Shown: piece by piece, positions 9,065-16,960 of the stretch
Layout: each line of letters opens with the position of its first letter
Numbering within the stretch: position 1 is the first letter of the stretch
Source of the DNA: an uncultured Bacteroidales bacterium
GTDB lineage: Bacteria; Bacteroidota; Bacteroidia; Bacteroidales; Bacteroidaceae
Assembly: GCA_945833885.1 (NCBI GenBank)
Contig: CAMAFY010000023.1
Location: 1 to 44,129 of the forward strand
DNA: 44,129 bases
Direction of reading: 5' to 3'
Program-made: the position numbers and the translations under genes
Notes under the pieces: model-generated
Seen by the model: the letters and a program-made list of their open reading frames with translations, nothing else
Databases searched by the model: none
Told to the model about the DNA's origin: nothing

Positions 9065-9358
9065 TCATACGTTGATGAGCGAGATACACTTGTCGATTTC
9101 GCGTATGAGTTTTGCGATGCGTTTCTGCGCCTCTTCCCTTTCGCCCGAGGTGACCTCAATCATTCTTGCCGTTTTCAGGTTCTTGTATTTCTTTTCCCAT
9201 TCGGCAATGTCGCCTTGAAGTTGGGCGATGGTCTTGTCGCGTTCGTCCACCATGCTGTAAAGTTCTTGCGCTTCCTGCTCAAGAGCCTTATACTTGAAAA
9301 TGAGTTGTCTTACGCGAGTTTCGAATTTGCGCAGGGCTTTTTCTTCGTCTTGTGTCAT
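9065..9358 (-). CDS. Small coiled-coil protein encoded upstream of zapA
   Basis: This 97-residue protein is almost entirely charged heptads, consistent with a coiled coil of about residues 5-90. It has no signal peptide and no membrane segment. Similar small coiled-coil genes are found just upstream of zapA in Bacteroidales. A role in division, like that of ZapB in enterobacteria, is possible, but this is inferred from position and shape rather than from a recognised motif. The gap to zapA is 160 bases, in which I see no further gene. Confidence 0.75.
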   Translation of the reverse strand: MTQDEEKALRKFETRVRQLIFKYKALEQEAQELYSMVDERDKTIAQLQGDIAEWEKKYKNLKTARMIEVTSGEREEAQKRIAKLIREIDKCISLINV

Positions 9359-9451
9359 ACTGCGTAGTGAACGTTGGGTGAATGGAAAGTTGAATCTTGC
9401 CCTTTCGGGGCTGGCGTTTTGTTGTCGGAGGTTGCCGTGGCGTCAACGTTT

Positions 9452-9572
9452 GTGCCGGATGCTTGGGTAAACGTGGCCTGACCTGCGGTGTTTGTGTCGG
9501 AAGGGTTTGGCATCCGTTCCGAAGCGTTTGGCAAGCGTCATGCCGAATCGCTTGGCGTTTGTGCCGGAATTT
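9452..9572. repeat. 22-bp tandem array
   Basis: Degenerate units sharing (G/C)CCGGA..C.TTGG....CGT start at 9452, 9474, 9496, 9518, 9540 and 9561. The spacings are 22, 22, 22, 22 and 21. The array fills the spacer between the unknown gene at 9571-10209 and the coiled-coil gene and touches the last bases of the former. Confidence 0.8.
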
Positions 9573-10209
9573 ACTTTTCTGCTGTGGCGTCGCCCTGAGG
9601 TTCCTTCTTGGCAAGGATGACGACGTTGTAGACAAATTCCGTCATCCATTGCGGAGAGTAGGCAAGCGTTTGCGAATAGCGTCGCACGCTCATGACGCTT
9701 TTGCGGACATCGGCATCCTTCCATTTGTCGCTTGTCATGATGTCGTTGATGGCTTTTTCGGTCAGATGCCTGAGTGTGCCTTTGAGGAATCCGGGAAGGC
9801 GGAACTTCCACTTCATAAGATTGCCCAGAAGCATCATCAATTCCTGTGCGAAGCCTTGGAACTGGTAGAGATAGGTCTGCATATCCTGCAGGTTTTTGCA
9901 GCGGTGCTTGATGCTGCTGTCGATTTCCTGGAAGAAACTGTCGGAGATGCCGTAGATTTCCTGAAGCATCTTCTTGCACTGTTTCTTTTCTCCTATGCCG
10001 ATTCTGTTGTTCACGGTGGGCACTTTCAGCGTCTGTTTGAAGACGCGGAGGTCAGGAAGCATTCTGAAGTCGCGGAGTCCGAAGTTCGAAGCCATGACAG
10101 CCTGGTAGTAAACCCTGATGAGTGTCATGAAGTCTTCCGTACCTCCTACTCTCCATCCTGCTTCGTTTGCGGCCTTTTTCTTGCCGAATATGTTGGAAAA
10201 AAATCCCAT
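9571..10209 (-). CDS. Conserved hypothetical protein, first gene of the zapA-rny unit
   Basis: This is a 212-residue protein that I do not recognise. It begins MGFFSNIFGKKKAANEAGWR, a short amphipathic and basic N-terminus that might touch the membrane. The rest is predominantly helical, with conserved-looking aromatic residues, and the C-terminus (residues 180-205) has a moderately hydrophobic helix (EFVYNVVILAKK). There is no signal peptide, cysteine cluster or nucleotide-binding motif. It is the first gene after a strong promoter (10494-10525). The gap to the next gene is 212 bases and contains a 22-bp array. Confidence 0.65.
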   Translation of the reverse strand: MGFFSNIFGKKKAANEAGWRVGGTEDFMTLIRVYYQAVMASNFGLRDFRMLPDLRVFKQTLKVPTVNNRIGIGEKKQCKKMLQEIYGISDSFFQEIDSSIKHRCKNLQDMQTYLYQFQGFAQELMMLLGNLMKWKFRLPGFLKGTLRHLTEKAINDIMTSDKWKDADVRKSVMSVRRYSQTLAYSPQWMTEFVYNVVILAKKEPQGDATAEK

Positions 10210-10340
10210 TTTTGTTTTAGATGTTTTGAATAGGTTTTATGCCCTTTCGGGTTGTTGTGAAAAAAAATATGGCGTGGTGTATGCCCATCCTTGTGTTTTC
10301 CTGTGGGGCATTGCCGTACAAACGTCAGTGGGCGTCCGTG

Positions 10341-10452
10341 TCCGTCGCTGCGATGGTTGTACTCCGTCGTCGCTGTGGTTGTACTCCGTCGTTGCAACGC
10401 TATGCTTGTCGATGTGGCACCTTGCGTCCTCCTTCGGTCGAAGCGGATGATG
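10341..10452. repeat. 22-bp tandem array in a 5' leader
   Basis: TCCGTCG-type units start at 10341, 10363, 10385 and 10407, with a constant period of 22, and a looser fifth starts near 10430. The first two units differ at only a few positions (TCCGTCGcTGCGaTGGTTGT). The array lies inside the presumed 280-base leader of the 9571-10209 gene. Confidence 0.88.
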
Positions 10453-10493
10453 CCCCCATTTTAGTCGAAGGTTTATACACCAAATATCCGTGG

Positions 10494-10525
10494 CAAATTT
10501 AAGGATTTTTAATCAAACACCCAAA
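10494..10525 (-). promoter_or_regulatory. Strong Bacteroidetes-type promoter for the 9571-10209 gene and the zapA-rny unit
   Basis: The minus strand has TTTG (10525-10522), a 20-base gap, and TAAATTTG (10501-10494), an exact match to the consensus. Transcription should start near 10487, giving a leader of about 280 bases. The sequence just after the -7 box (GCCACGGATATTTGGTGTAT) resembles the start of the xthA leader at 40170-40192. Confidence 0.78.
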
Positions 10526-10654
10526 GTTTTCCCATGTTTTTTGCCAATTAGCGGACATTCTACGCGAATAATGAGACTTTTCCGCAGTTAAACGTTTGGG
10601 CAAAAGCGCTTGAGGAGGGTGATGCAGGGTAGGATTTTCCCTGAAAAAGGGTAT

Positions 10655-10702
10655 GAAAAAAAGGATTCCGGGCATCTGAAAGTGATGCTCAGAATCCTTT
10701 TT
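10655..10702 (-). terminator. Rho-independent terminator of ddh
   Basis: AAAAAGGATTC (10657-10667) and GAATCCTTTTT (10692-10702) form a perfect stem, extended by GCATC/GATGC inside. On the minus strand the hairpin ends in TTTTTTT. It lies 21 bases beyond the ddh stop codon. The stem would also work on the plus strand. Confidence 0.85.
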
Positions 10703-10722
10703 GTGGAGGTGTTGGGTTTGTT

Positions 10723-11625
10723 TTATACGAGATGACGGATGATTTCCTCGCGGTCGCCGGGGAGATAATCGATGACGGGAATTTCAATCATCGTGTATGC
10801 TCCGGGCTGTTGGCGCATGGCGGCGCGTGCCACATTCACGAGAACCTGTGCCGTGAGTGCGGGATTGTTGATTTTCATGTTGAATTCGAAGAGTTGGTTG
10901 TGCGTCTTTCCGCTCACACCCTTGCGCACGAGGTTCACGCCGTGTCCGACATCGTTGAGGTCATCCACGGATGCCACCTGCATGACGTGCGTCTCGTCGT
11001 TGACGAAATAGGGGTCGGCCTTGATGGCAGCCTCCACGGTTTTGAAGTCGGCTCCCTCTTCCAGTTCCACGTAAACCATGCGTCGGTGGATGCCGGTTCC
11101 CACAGGAATGGTCATGCTCAGCGCGTCGCGGACACCGTCGATGGCGCGTACCGCCACGCTATGTCCCATACTCCGACCGGGTCCGAAGTTGGTATAACTG
11201 ATGCCTTTCGGGGCAAGACTTTCGATGAGTGTTCGCACAACGCTGTCGCTTCCGGGGTCCCATCCGGCGCTGATGACGCTGACGGCGCCGTGTTCCTTTG
11301 CAGCGGCGTCGAGCGAACGGCGGAGGTCGACAATCTGGGTGTGGATGTCGAAGGAGTCGACAGTGTTGATGCCGAGGGCGAGACATTGCAGAGCGTACTC
11401 CTCAACCTTGCGTGTTGGGGTGGCGAGGATGGCAACGTCCACATCCTGGAGTTCGGTGATGTCCTTCACAACGTTGTAGTTTTCGAGTTCGGCAGGACGG
11501 TTTTCAGCACCCTGACGACGGACAACGCCGCAGCATTCCATGTCGGGTGCGGCTTCGATGGCTTCGAGCGCGTAATGGCCGATGTTGCCGTAGCCAATGA
11601 TGGCAGCGCGGATTTTCTTTTCCAT
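10723..11625 (-). CDS. ddh: Meso-diaminopimelate D-dehydrogenase
   Basis: This 300-residue enzyme uses NADPH and ammonia to convert tetrahydrodipicolinate directly to meso-diaminopimelate, the peptidoglycan cross-linking residue and lysine precursor. The Rossmann motif [13 protein letters not shown] is at 10-22. The middle contains the family segments ATPTRK, VDSFDIH and [13 protein letters not shown] (about 140-152), which bind cofactor and substrate, and the later GRSMGHS segment. Length is typical (about 300). The gene stands alone, closed by a clear terminator. I see no consensus promoter; the upstream spacer carries a 22-bp array. Confidence 0.93.
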   Translation of the reverse strand: MEKKIRAAIIGYGNIGHYALEAIEAAPDMECCGVVRRQGAENRPAELENYNVVKDITELQDVDVAILATPTRKVEEYALQCLALGINTVDSFDIHTQIVDLRRSLDAAAKEHGAVSVISAGWDPGSDSVVRTLIESLAPKGISYTNFGPGRSMGHSVAVRAIDGVRDALSMTIPVGTGIHRRMVYVELEEGADFKTVEAAIKADPYFVNDETHVMQVASVDDLNDVGHGVNLVRKGVSGKTHNQLFEFNMKINNPALTAQVLVNVARAAMRQQPGAYTMIEIPVIDYLPGDREEIIRHLV

Positions 11626-11711
11626 TGTTAGTCTTTATGTTTTGAGAATATAAGTTTTCGCTTGCTTTTCTGGTGGTAAGGCCGTATACGGGCCTCATGA
11701 TGTTTCCATCA

Positions 11712-11865
11712 GTTTTCAAGGATAGGCGTATTCGTTTTCAAGGATAATCGTGGCCGATTTCAAGGATAATCGTGGCCGTTTTCGGGGATGGTCACATCTT
11801 TTTTTTGAGATGGTTGTATCCGATTTCAAGGATACTCGTATCCGTTTTCGGAGAATTCCGTTGTT
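11712..11865. repeat. 22-bp tandem array, about seven copies
   Basis: Units of the type GTTTTCAAGGATAATCGT start at 11712, 11734, 11756, 11778, about 11800, 11822 and 11844, all 22 apart. The array fills the spacer between ddh and the ygiQ-type gene. It also runs through an open minus-strand frame, but 22 is not a multiple of three and the frame is not conserved-looking. Confidence 0.95.
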
Positions 11866-11923
11866 TCCCGTGGGGGTATCATGCCGGTTCCTGCGTGTTG
11901 CCGTGTTCGGCCATTGTGGCGTT

Positions 11924-14053
11924 TTAGCGGCGGGGCTTGCCGTTGCGTTTGCCGGATGCCGTGCGTCGGGCGTCCTTTGACTTGGGATTAGGGCGTTCAA
12001 ATCCGTGGTTTCTGCTGTCAAATCCATGTTTCCTGCCGTCAGCATTGGCGTTGTTCTTGCCTTCGGTGCGGACGTTCTTGCCATAGCGTGGTGCCTCCTT
12101 ACGGCTGAAATTCCGCGATGCCGGTCCGTCGGGGTAGAGGCGCGCGAGCAAATCGGGGCGTCCCATACGTTGGAGTTCGCGCGAAATGGCCTGACGCTCC
12201 TCGGGTTTATACCAGAAGAAGAACATCCTTTGGCGCTGTTTCTCCGCATCGCTCACGGCGGTGAACACGGGTTCGAGGGTGTAGGGATGGTAGCCCGAAT
12301 ACCAGCATGTGGTGGCCACCGTCATGGGCGTCGGCGTAAAGTCCTGCACCTGTTCGAGTTTGAAGTCGAGGTCCTTGGTCTCCGCCGCCAGTTCTGCCAT
12401 GTCCTCGGCGAGGCATCCCGGATGGCTCGACATGAAGTAGGGTATAATCTGCTGTTTCAGCCCTGCCCGCCGGTTGATATCGTCGAAGATCCGCTTGAAA
12501 GTGTGGAACTGCCGGAAGTCGGGTTTGCGCATGATGTCGAGAACCTTCGACGATGTATGCTCAGGTGCCACTTTCAGTCGTCCCGAAACGTGGTTCACAA
12601 TCAGTTGCCGTGTGTATTCCTCGGCGTTTTTCCTCAGTTGTTCGTCCTTGTAAGGATGGAGGAGAAGGTCGTATCTTACGCCCGAACCGATGAAACTCTT
12701 CTTGATTTCCGGCAGGGCATCCACGGCGCGGTAGATGTCGAGGAGCGGTCCGTGGTCAGCGTTGAGGTTGGGGCACACGCCGGGATGTATGCACGATGGC
12801 TTCCTGCACTTCCGACAAATCTGCTGATTCTTCCCATGCATGGCATACATATTGGCGCTCGGTCCGCCGAGATCACTGAGGTATCCCTTGAAATCTTCCA
12901 TCTTTACGATCTCTTTTACCTCACGCAGGATGCTTTCCTTTGAACGGCTCATGATAAACTTCCCCTGATGCGCGGAGATTGTGCAGAAAGCGCAACCGCC
13001 GAAGCAGCCTCTGTGGAGGTTGACTGAGAACTTTATCATCTCGTATGCCGGAATGGTCTTCCCTTTGTATTTGGGATGTGGCAGGCGAGTGTAGGGCAAA
13101 TCGAAGGAATGGTCAATCTGTTCCTGCGTCATGGGCGGGAACATGGGGTTGCAGACCACGTAGCGTGTGTCGTCGGATGCGGCACTTTCATCCTCCGTGC
13201 ATCGCATATCGGCATCGGTGGTGTAGTGCCGTTCGATGGGTTGTATCAGTCGTCGCGGCTCCATGCTGTTGCTCTCTTCCTCCACATGCCTGAAGTTTGC
13301 GGCGTGTGCCTTGCGGTCGGTGAGGCAGCGTTCGTGGCTGGCGAGGACGATATCGTCGGCAGTTATGCCACCGGGAATCTCGTCGTGGTGCATGATGGTG
13401 ACGGTCTGGCGGATGGGAAACTTCCGCAGAAGGGTGTGGAAATCGTTGACGTTCACCAGGCATTCGTCGCGATGGTGACCCAGACGGTTCTCAAGAAGAT
13501 GGATGAGTTCTACGATGGGGAGTTCGCCCATGCCGTAGGTTATGATGTCCGCTCCGCTCTCTTCGAGTATCGAAGGACGGAGTTGCTGCTTCCAATAGTC
13601 GTAGTGTGACACCCTTCGCAGCGATGCTTCGATGCCTCCGAGCACGACGGGGCAGTCGGGAAACAGGGCTTTCAGGATGCGCGTATATACGATTGTGGGC
13701 ATCTCGGGCCGCATGTCGTGGCGTCCGTCAGGGCTGAAAGCATCCTCCGACCTCAGACGTCGGGCGGCAGTATATTTGTTCACCATGGAGTCCATTCCCC
13801 CGGGTGCCACCATAAAGCACAGTCTGGGACGCCCGAAACGTTTGAAGTCGCGGTAGTCACCATGCCAGTCGGGCTGGGGAACTATGCACACTCTGAAGCC
13901 CTCGGCCTCGATGATCCGGCCGATGACTGCGGCGCCGAAACTGGGATGGTCCACGTAAGCATCGGCAGAGAATATGACGACGTCGGGGACGCTCCAACCA
14001 TGGAGTTCCATTTCGCGGCGTGTGGTGGGTAGCCAGTCAGTAAGTTGGGGCAT
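11924..14053 (-). CDS. ygiQ: YgiQ-family radical SAM protein
   Basis: This 709-residue protein belongs to the UPF0313/YgiQ family. Residues 1-100 are the family N-terminal domain (LPTTRREMELHGW). The radical SAM cluster is C350-x3-C354-x2-C357 in RGCFGGCAFCTIS, which binds a 4Fe-4S cluster and S-adenosylmethionine. A further cysteine group (QICRKCRKPSCIHPGVCPNL) follows. Residues 470-640 are the catalytic barrel, with VAPEHTS and PYFMSSHPGC. The last 50 residues are basic and low in complexity (NGKPRR end), as in many family members. The reaction is not known with certainty. It lies in a single-gene unit between two spacers with 22-bp arrays. Confidence 0.9.
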   Translation of the reverse strand: MPQLTDWLPTTRREMELHGWSVPDVVIFSADAYVDHPSFGAAVIGRIIEAEGFRVCIVPQPDWHGDYRDFKRFGRPRLCFMVAPGGMDSMVNKYTAARRLRSEDAFSPDGRHDMRPEMPTIVYTRILKALFPDCPVVLGGIEASLRRVSHYDYWKQQLRPSILEESGADIITYGMGELPIVELIHLLENRLGHHRDECLVNVNDFHTLLRKFPIRQTVTIMHHDEIPGGITADDIVLASHERCLTDRKAHAANFRHVEEESNSMEPRRLIQPIERHYTTDADMRCTEDESAASDDTRYVVCNPMFPPMTQEQIDHSFDLPYTRLPHPKYKGKTIPAYEMIKFSVNLHRGCFGGCAFCTISAHQGKFIMSRSKESILREVKEIVKMEDFKGYLSDLGGPSANMYAMHGKNQQICRKCRKPSCIHPGVCPNLNADHGPLLDIYRAVDALPEIKKSFIGSGVRYDLLLHPYKDEQLRKNAEEYTRQLIVNHVSGRLKVAPEHTSSKVLDIMRKPDFRQFHTFKRIFDDINRRAGLKQQIIPYFMSSHPGCLAEDMAELAAETKDLDFKLEQVQDFTPTPMTVATTCWYSGYHPYTLEPVFTAVSDAEKQRQRMFFFWYKPEERQAISRELQRMGRPDLLARLYPDGPASRNFSRKEAPRYGKNVRTEGKNNANADGRKHGFDSRNHGFERPNPKSKDARRTASGKRNGKPRR

Positions 14054-14157
14054 GATGTTCGGGAAAGGAATGATGTTGTTTTCAGCGATACTGGACGAAA
14101 TGCCGTTAACCGCTTTATTATTAACGCTTTATGGATGCTGAAAGGACGGATTTTTAA

Positions 14158-14189
14158 GCACGTGTCTTACGGCTTCCGTAGGCATGTGC
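14158..14189. other. Hairpin-forming inverted repeat
   Basis: GCACGTG and CATGTGC flank TTACGG-CTT-CCGTAGG, giving a long, nearly perfect stem with a three-base loop. There is no U-tract on the minus strand, so it may end or protect the transcript of the 14507-14833 gene rather than act as a classic terminator. A second small dyad, CGTTAA/TTAACG, lies at 14104-14126. Confidence 0.45.
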
Positions 14190-14244
14190 TACGCCTTTTG
14201 CGGATATCCTTTTAGTGTTTTGGAATGTGTTGGACGGCGTTTCA

Positions 14245-14353
14245 GCATATACCGTCCAGCGTGTCTGGAAATACCGTCCGGCGTTTCGGGAAATATCTCC
14301 AGTGTGTCGGGAAATAGCGTCCAACGTGTCGGGAAATACCGTCCAGCGTGTCG
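14245..14353. repeat. 22-bp tandem array, five copies
   Basis: Units of the type GGAAATACCGTCCAGCGTGT start at 14245, 14267, 14289, 14310 and 14332, with spacings 22, 22, 21 and 22, and another unit begins at 14354. The array lies in the spacer between the ygiQ-type gene and the small gene to its right. Confidence 0.95.
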
Positions 14354-14506
14354 GTATGTAAGGCACGGATGGTTTGGCTATAAACATCTCCCCTTAGAAA
14401 AATATATAAGGAGTGTTTGATGCGTAGATAAGGAATGTCCGTCACGCGGCACCTTGTTGAAGTCGCACGCGGCAGCCGCGGTGGGCGTATGAAAGTCGGG
14501 CGGTTG

Positions 14507-14833
14507 TCAGGCCTCTTCGGGAGCCTCGCCGGCAGCGGGATTTGCAGATTGCCACTGCTTGTAGGCTTCGAGGAGGTTGCGGAGTCCGTAAGCCTTCATC
14601 TTTTCGTGGAAGATGACGTCGTTGCAGAGCGCGAGAAGGTCTTGGGGATGTGCCGTCTCGCCGTCGAGCAAGTTGCGTACGGTGAGTTTCAGACGGTCGA
14701 GGTCGTGCTCCGTAACGTAGCCTGTGGAGTTCACAAGGTCCTGGAAAAGGTGATATTTATCGATGGTCTGGAATACGTTTTCCTCCACGTTGAGGTGGCG
14801 TGTTCCGCTTTCGTTGAGTTGGATATCGTACAT
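14507..14833 (-). CDS. Small hypothetical protein
   Basis: This 108-residue protein is not recognised. It begins MYDIQLNESGTRHLNVEENV and is acidic and mostly helical, with a segment TEHDLDRLKLTVRNLLDGET in the middle. It has no signal peptide, no membrane span and no metal-binding motif. The codon use looks like that of its neighbours and the frame is intact, so I take it as a real gene. It lies downstream of nadD with a 270-base gap, in which I can see only a weak trace of 22-base periodicity. Confidence 0.55.
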   Translation of the reverse strand: MYDIQLNESGTRHLNVEENVFQTIDKYHLFQDLVNSTGYVTEHDLDRLKLTVRNLLDGETAHPQDLLALCNDVIFHEKMKAYGLRNLLEAYKQWQSANPAAGEAPEEA

Positions 14834-15103
14834 GGTGGTAAAGGGGTATGGTTGAAAGGGTATGTAGTGTCGTTCGGTGCGCGTGATGCTTTTGTCCGGG
14901 TTTTCCGGATTGCCGCTCTGCCCATGCAGGACTATGTGCTTTTGCGCCGTTGAGGCTTTGCCTTTGCAAGGCGTAGCATGGTGTCGGATAAGATGGATGC
15001 TTTGCCTTTATAGAAGGTAGTTCAGTTTCTGATGCCGTTGATGTTCGGTCAAAAAGGCTTCGGATGCCTGCATTCCCGATGCGTGGCGTTGAGGGTCGGA
15101 TGG

Positions 15104-15715
15104 TCAACGTCCGTCATAGATTTCGCGACATCGGGCGATGATGGCGTCGGGCACCATGGTGGCGAGGAAATCGTCGGACTTTTCCTCGGCAATGGCGCGG
15201 CGGATGTCGGTGCTGCTGAAGGGGAATAGGGGCGCCTGCAAGATGCTTGGAGGCGGAAATCCCGGAAGCGGCTCTACGCTACTGCCCTCGCGGGGATAGA
15301 CGATGATGGGGACGGTGCGGAGGATGTCCTCCCAGTTGCGCCAGCGATGGATGATTTCCCAGTTGTCGGCACCGATGATGATGGCAAAATTCTTCTGCGG
15401 GAAGCGTTCGCGCAGGCAGCAGATGGTCTTCCAAGTGTAGGTGGGGCGTTCGAGCGAGAACTCGAAATCGCTGGCCGTAATCCGTTGTGCCACCTCGGGA
15501 TTTCCCGACTTCCGGGCATAATCCTCCAAGGCTTTTTCCGCCATCTCCAACCTTTGTGTCTCGGGGGCGAGACCATTCGCCGCCTTCAGCGGGTTTTGGG
15601 GCGACACCATGAGCATGACCTCATCGACGAGACCCGCTTTTATGGCAGATTCCGCCAGACTGATGTGTCCGAAATGGAGGGGATTGAAGGAGCCTCCGAA
15701 GATGCCTGTTGTCAT
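15104..15715 (-). CDS. nadD: Nicotinate-nucleotide adenylyltransferase
   Basis: This 203-residue enzyme joins nicotinate mononucleotide and ATP to nicotinate adenine dinucleotide in NAD synthesis. The nucleotidyltransferase motif GGSFNPLHFGH is at 7-17 and contains the HxGH-type histidines (H14, H17). The C-terminal ATP-binding signature SSTDIRRAI is near 175. IIIGADNWEIIHRW is the family substrate-loop segment. Length is typical. It follows gmk by 42 bases in the usual Bacteroidales order yicC-gmk-nadD. Confidence 0.95.
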   Translation of the reverse strand: MTTGIFGGSFNPLHFGHISLAESAIKAGLVDEVMLMVSPQNPLKAANGLAPETQRLEMAEKALEDYARKSGNPEVAQRITASDFEFSLERPTYTWKTICCLRERFPQKNFAIIIGADNWEIIHRWRNWEDILRTVPIIVYPREGSSVEPLPGFPPPSILQAPLFPFSSTDIRRAIAEEKSDDFLATMVPDAIIARCREIYDGR

Positions 15716-15757
15716 GTTTTCCGTGTGTAAGGTGGGCAGGATTGCCTGTGGAAGCGG

Positions 15758-16321
15758 CTATTGTGCCAGAAATTCCGTAACGACTTTGAGGATTTCAGCC
15801 TTGGCAGTTTCGAGGTCGTCGTTGACGATGATGGTGTCGAACTGGTTGGCGAACGACATTTCGTACTCCGCCTTGTTGAGGCGCACCTGTATGGTTTCGG
15901 GAGTATCGGTGCCGCGTCCCTCGAGACGTTGGCGCAGAACCTCCACCGATGGGGGCTGGATGAAGACGCTCAGTGCCCGGGTGCCGTAGTGTTTCTTGAT
16001 GTTGATGCCGCCTTTGACGTCGACATCGCAGATGACGTTTTCGCCGTTTTCTAGTTGTCGGTCCACCTGTTGCGAGAGTGTTCCGTAGAAACGTCCTTCG
16101 TAGACCTCCTCATATTCGAGGAAATCTCCGGCATTGATGTGCTGTCGGAACTCTTCGGGTGTGATGAAGAAGTATTCCACGCCGTTCTTTTCCGTGCCTC
16201 GTGGCGGACGGCTGGTGCAACTGATGCTGAAATGCAGTGGCACTCCCTTCTCTATCAGATAGTTGACGAGGGTGGATTTTCCCGACCCTGACGGTGCGCT
16301 GAAAACGATGACTTTGGTCAT
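15758..16321 (-). CDS. gmk: Guanylate kinase
   Basis: This 187-residue enzyme converts GMP and ATP to GDP and ADP. The frame is open to 16387, but I choose the ATG at 16321 (MTKVIVFSAPSGSGKST), which starts directly before the first strand as in other guanylate kinases. The P-loop is at 9-17. The GMP-binding segment SCTSRPPRGTEKNGVEYFFI and the lid region follow in normal order. It is downstream of yicC with a 640-base spacer that carries two repeat arrays and a terminator, so it may have its own promoter. Confidence 0.96.
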   Translation of the reverse strand: MTKVIVFSAPSGSGKSTLVNYLIEKGVPLHFSISCTSRPPRGTEKNGVEYFFITPEEFRQHINAGDFLEYEEVYEGRFYGTLSQQVDRQLENGENVICDVDVKGGINIKKHYGTRALSVFIQPPSVEVLRQRLEGRGTDTPETIQVRLNKAEYEMSFANQFDTIIVNDDLETAKAEILKVVTEFLAQ

Positions 16322-16362
16322 GGGTATGAGTGTTATGGGTGAGAATTTGCTTTTGTTGAGGG

Positions 16363-16440
16363 CATTCCTTCCGGTTGCTCCGTGCATACCTTCCGGTTGC
16401 TCCGTGCATACCTGTCGGATGTTCCGTGCATTCCTGCAAT
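16363..16440. repeat. 22-bp tandem array immediately upstream of gmk
   Basis: Units of the type CATTCCTTCCGGTTGCTCCG start at 16363, 16385 and 16407, with a partial unit at 16429, all 22 apart. The first two copies differ at one position. The array begins 41 bases upstream of the gmk start codon and so may lie in its promoter or leader. Confidence 0.93.
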
Positions 16441-16528
16441 GCCTTAAAGTCTTTCCTTAATGGGCTGGTGAACATTGCTTCAAGGCCTTTTGCGGATGCT
16501 GTTGAAAGCCTTGTGAATTACTTTTAAT

Positions 16529-16616
16529 AGTTCGGAACTTCCCCTTTGATAGTTCGGAAGAATTCCCTTGAAAGTTCGGATGTTTTCCTTTCGTTGTTCC
16601 GGGGTCGTTTTCTGAA
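16529..16616. repeat. 22-bp tandem array, four degenerate copies
   Basis: AGTTCGGA cores lie at 16529, 16551 and 16573, with a diverged TTGTTCCGG at 16594-16595. The spacing is 22 throughout. This is the second array in the gmk-yicC spacer and is unrelated in sequence to the first. Confidence 0.85.
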
Positions 16617-16662
16617 CGCTTCCGGTATGCCATGGCGGGAAAACGAAGGGGGAACCCCATGG
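16617..16662 (-). repeat. Single dispersed copy related to the 88-bp repeat at 241-592
   Basis: Read on the minus strand, this stretch contains CCCTTCGTTTTCCCGCCATG followed by GCATACCGGAAGC. The 88-bp unit has ACCCTTCGTTTTCTCGCCAT followed by GGCATATCGTAAGC. About 40 aligned bases differ at only a handful of positions. The two loci are 16 kb apart and in opposite orientation. Confidence 0.8.
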
Positions 16663-16698
16663 ATTTGATGTGGGGAAACCGGAGTGCGGTAAGGAGCG

Positions 16699-16794
16699 AA
16701 AAAAAGGGCGGATTCCATTCATTCCGTTTTCGCGGGGAAGATGCGGAAAACGGGTAGCGTCATCGATGATGGGCATGATGAATGAATGGAATCC
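16699..16794 (-). terminator. Long hairpin, probable terminator of aspS-yicC
   Basis: A perfect 15-base inverted repeat (GGATTCCATTCATTC at 16710-16724, its complement at 16780-16794) encloses a second one (CCGTTTTC / GAAAACGG). On the minus strand the structure is followed after five bases by TTTTTTT (16705-16699). It lies about 165 bases beyond the yicC stop. Confidence 0.7.
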
Positions 16795-16960
16795 TCCCTA
16801 TGAAATGGATTGTGGAACAGGATGTTACGTCTGCTGAAATCGGGAGACATAAGGGCGCGTGTGCCGTGTCTTTTAGTCCACGTTGAGCACCTTCGGCTTG
16901 CGTCCCACGTACCTTCGGTCGTGCTGACGCTGAGGACGTCCGGCAGACGTGGTGCGCTTG

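Noticed and set aside
11716..12249. Minus-strand 177-residue frame over the array and the end of the ygiQ-type gene
   Set aside because: It is a shadow of the ygiQ reading frame joined to the 22-bp array.
14245..14353. CRISPR array
   Set aside because: Units are 21-22 bp directly joined, with no unique spacers between them, and no cas genes occur in the window. The same holds for the other arrays.
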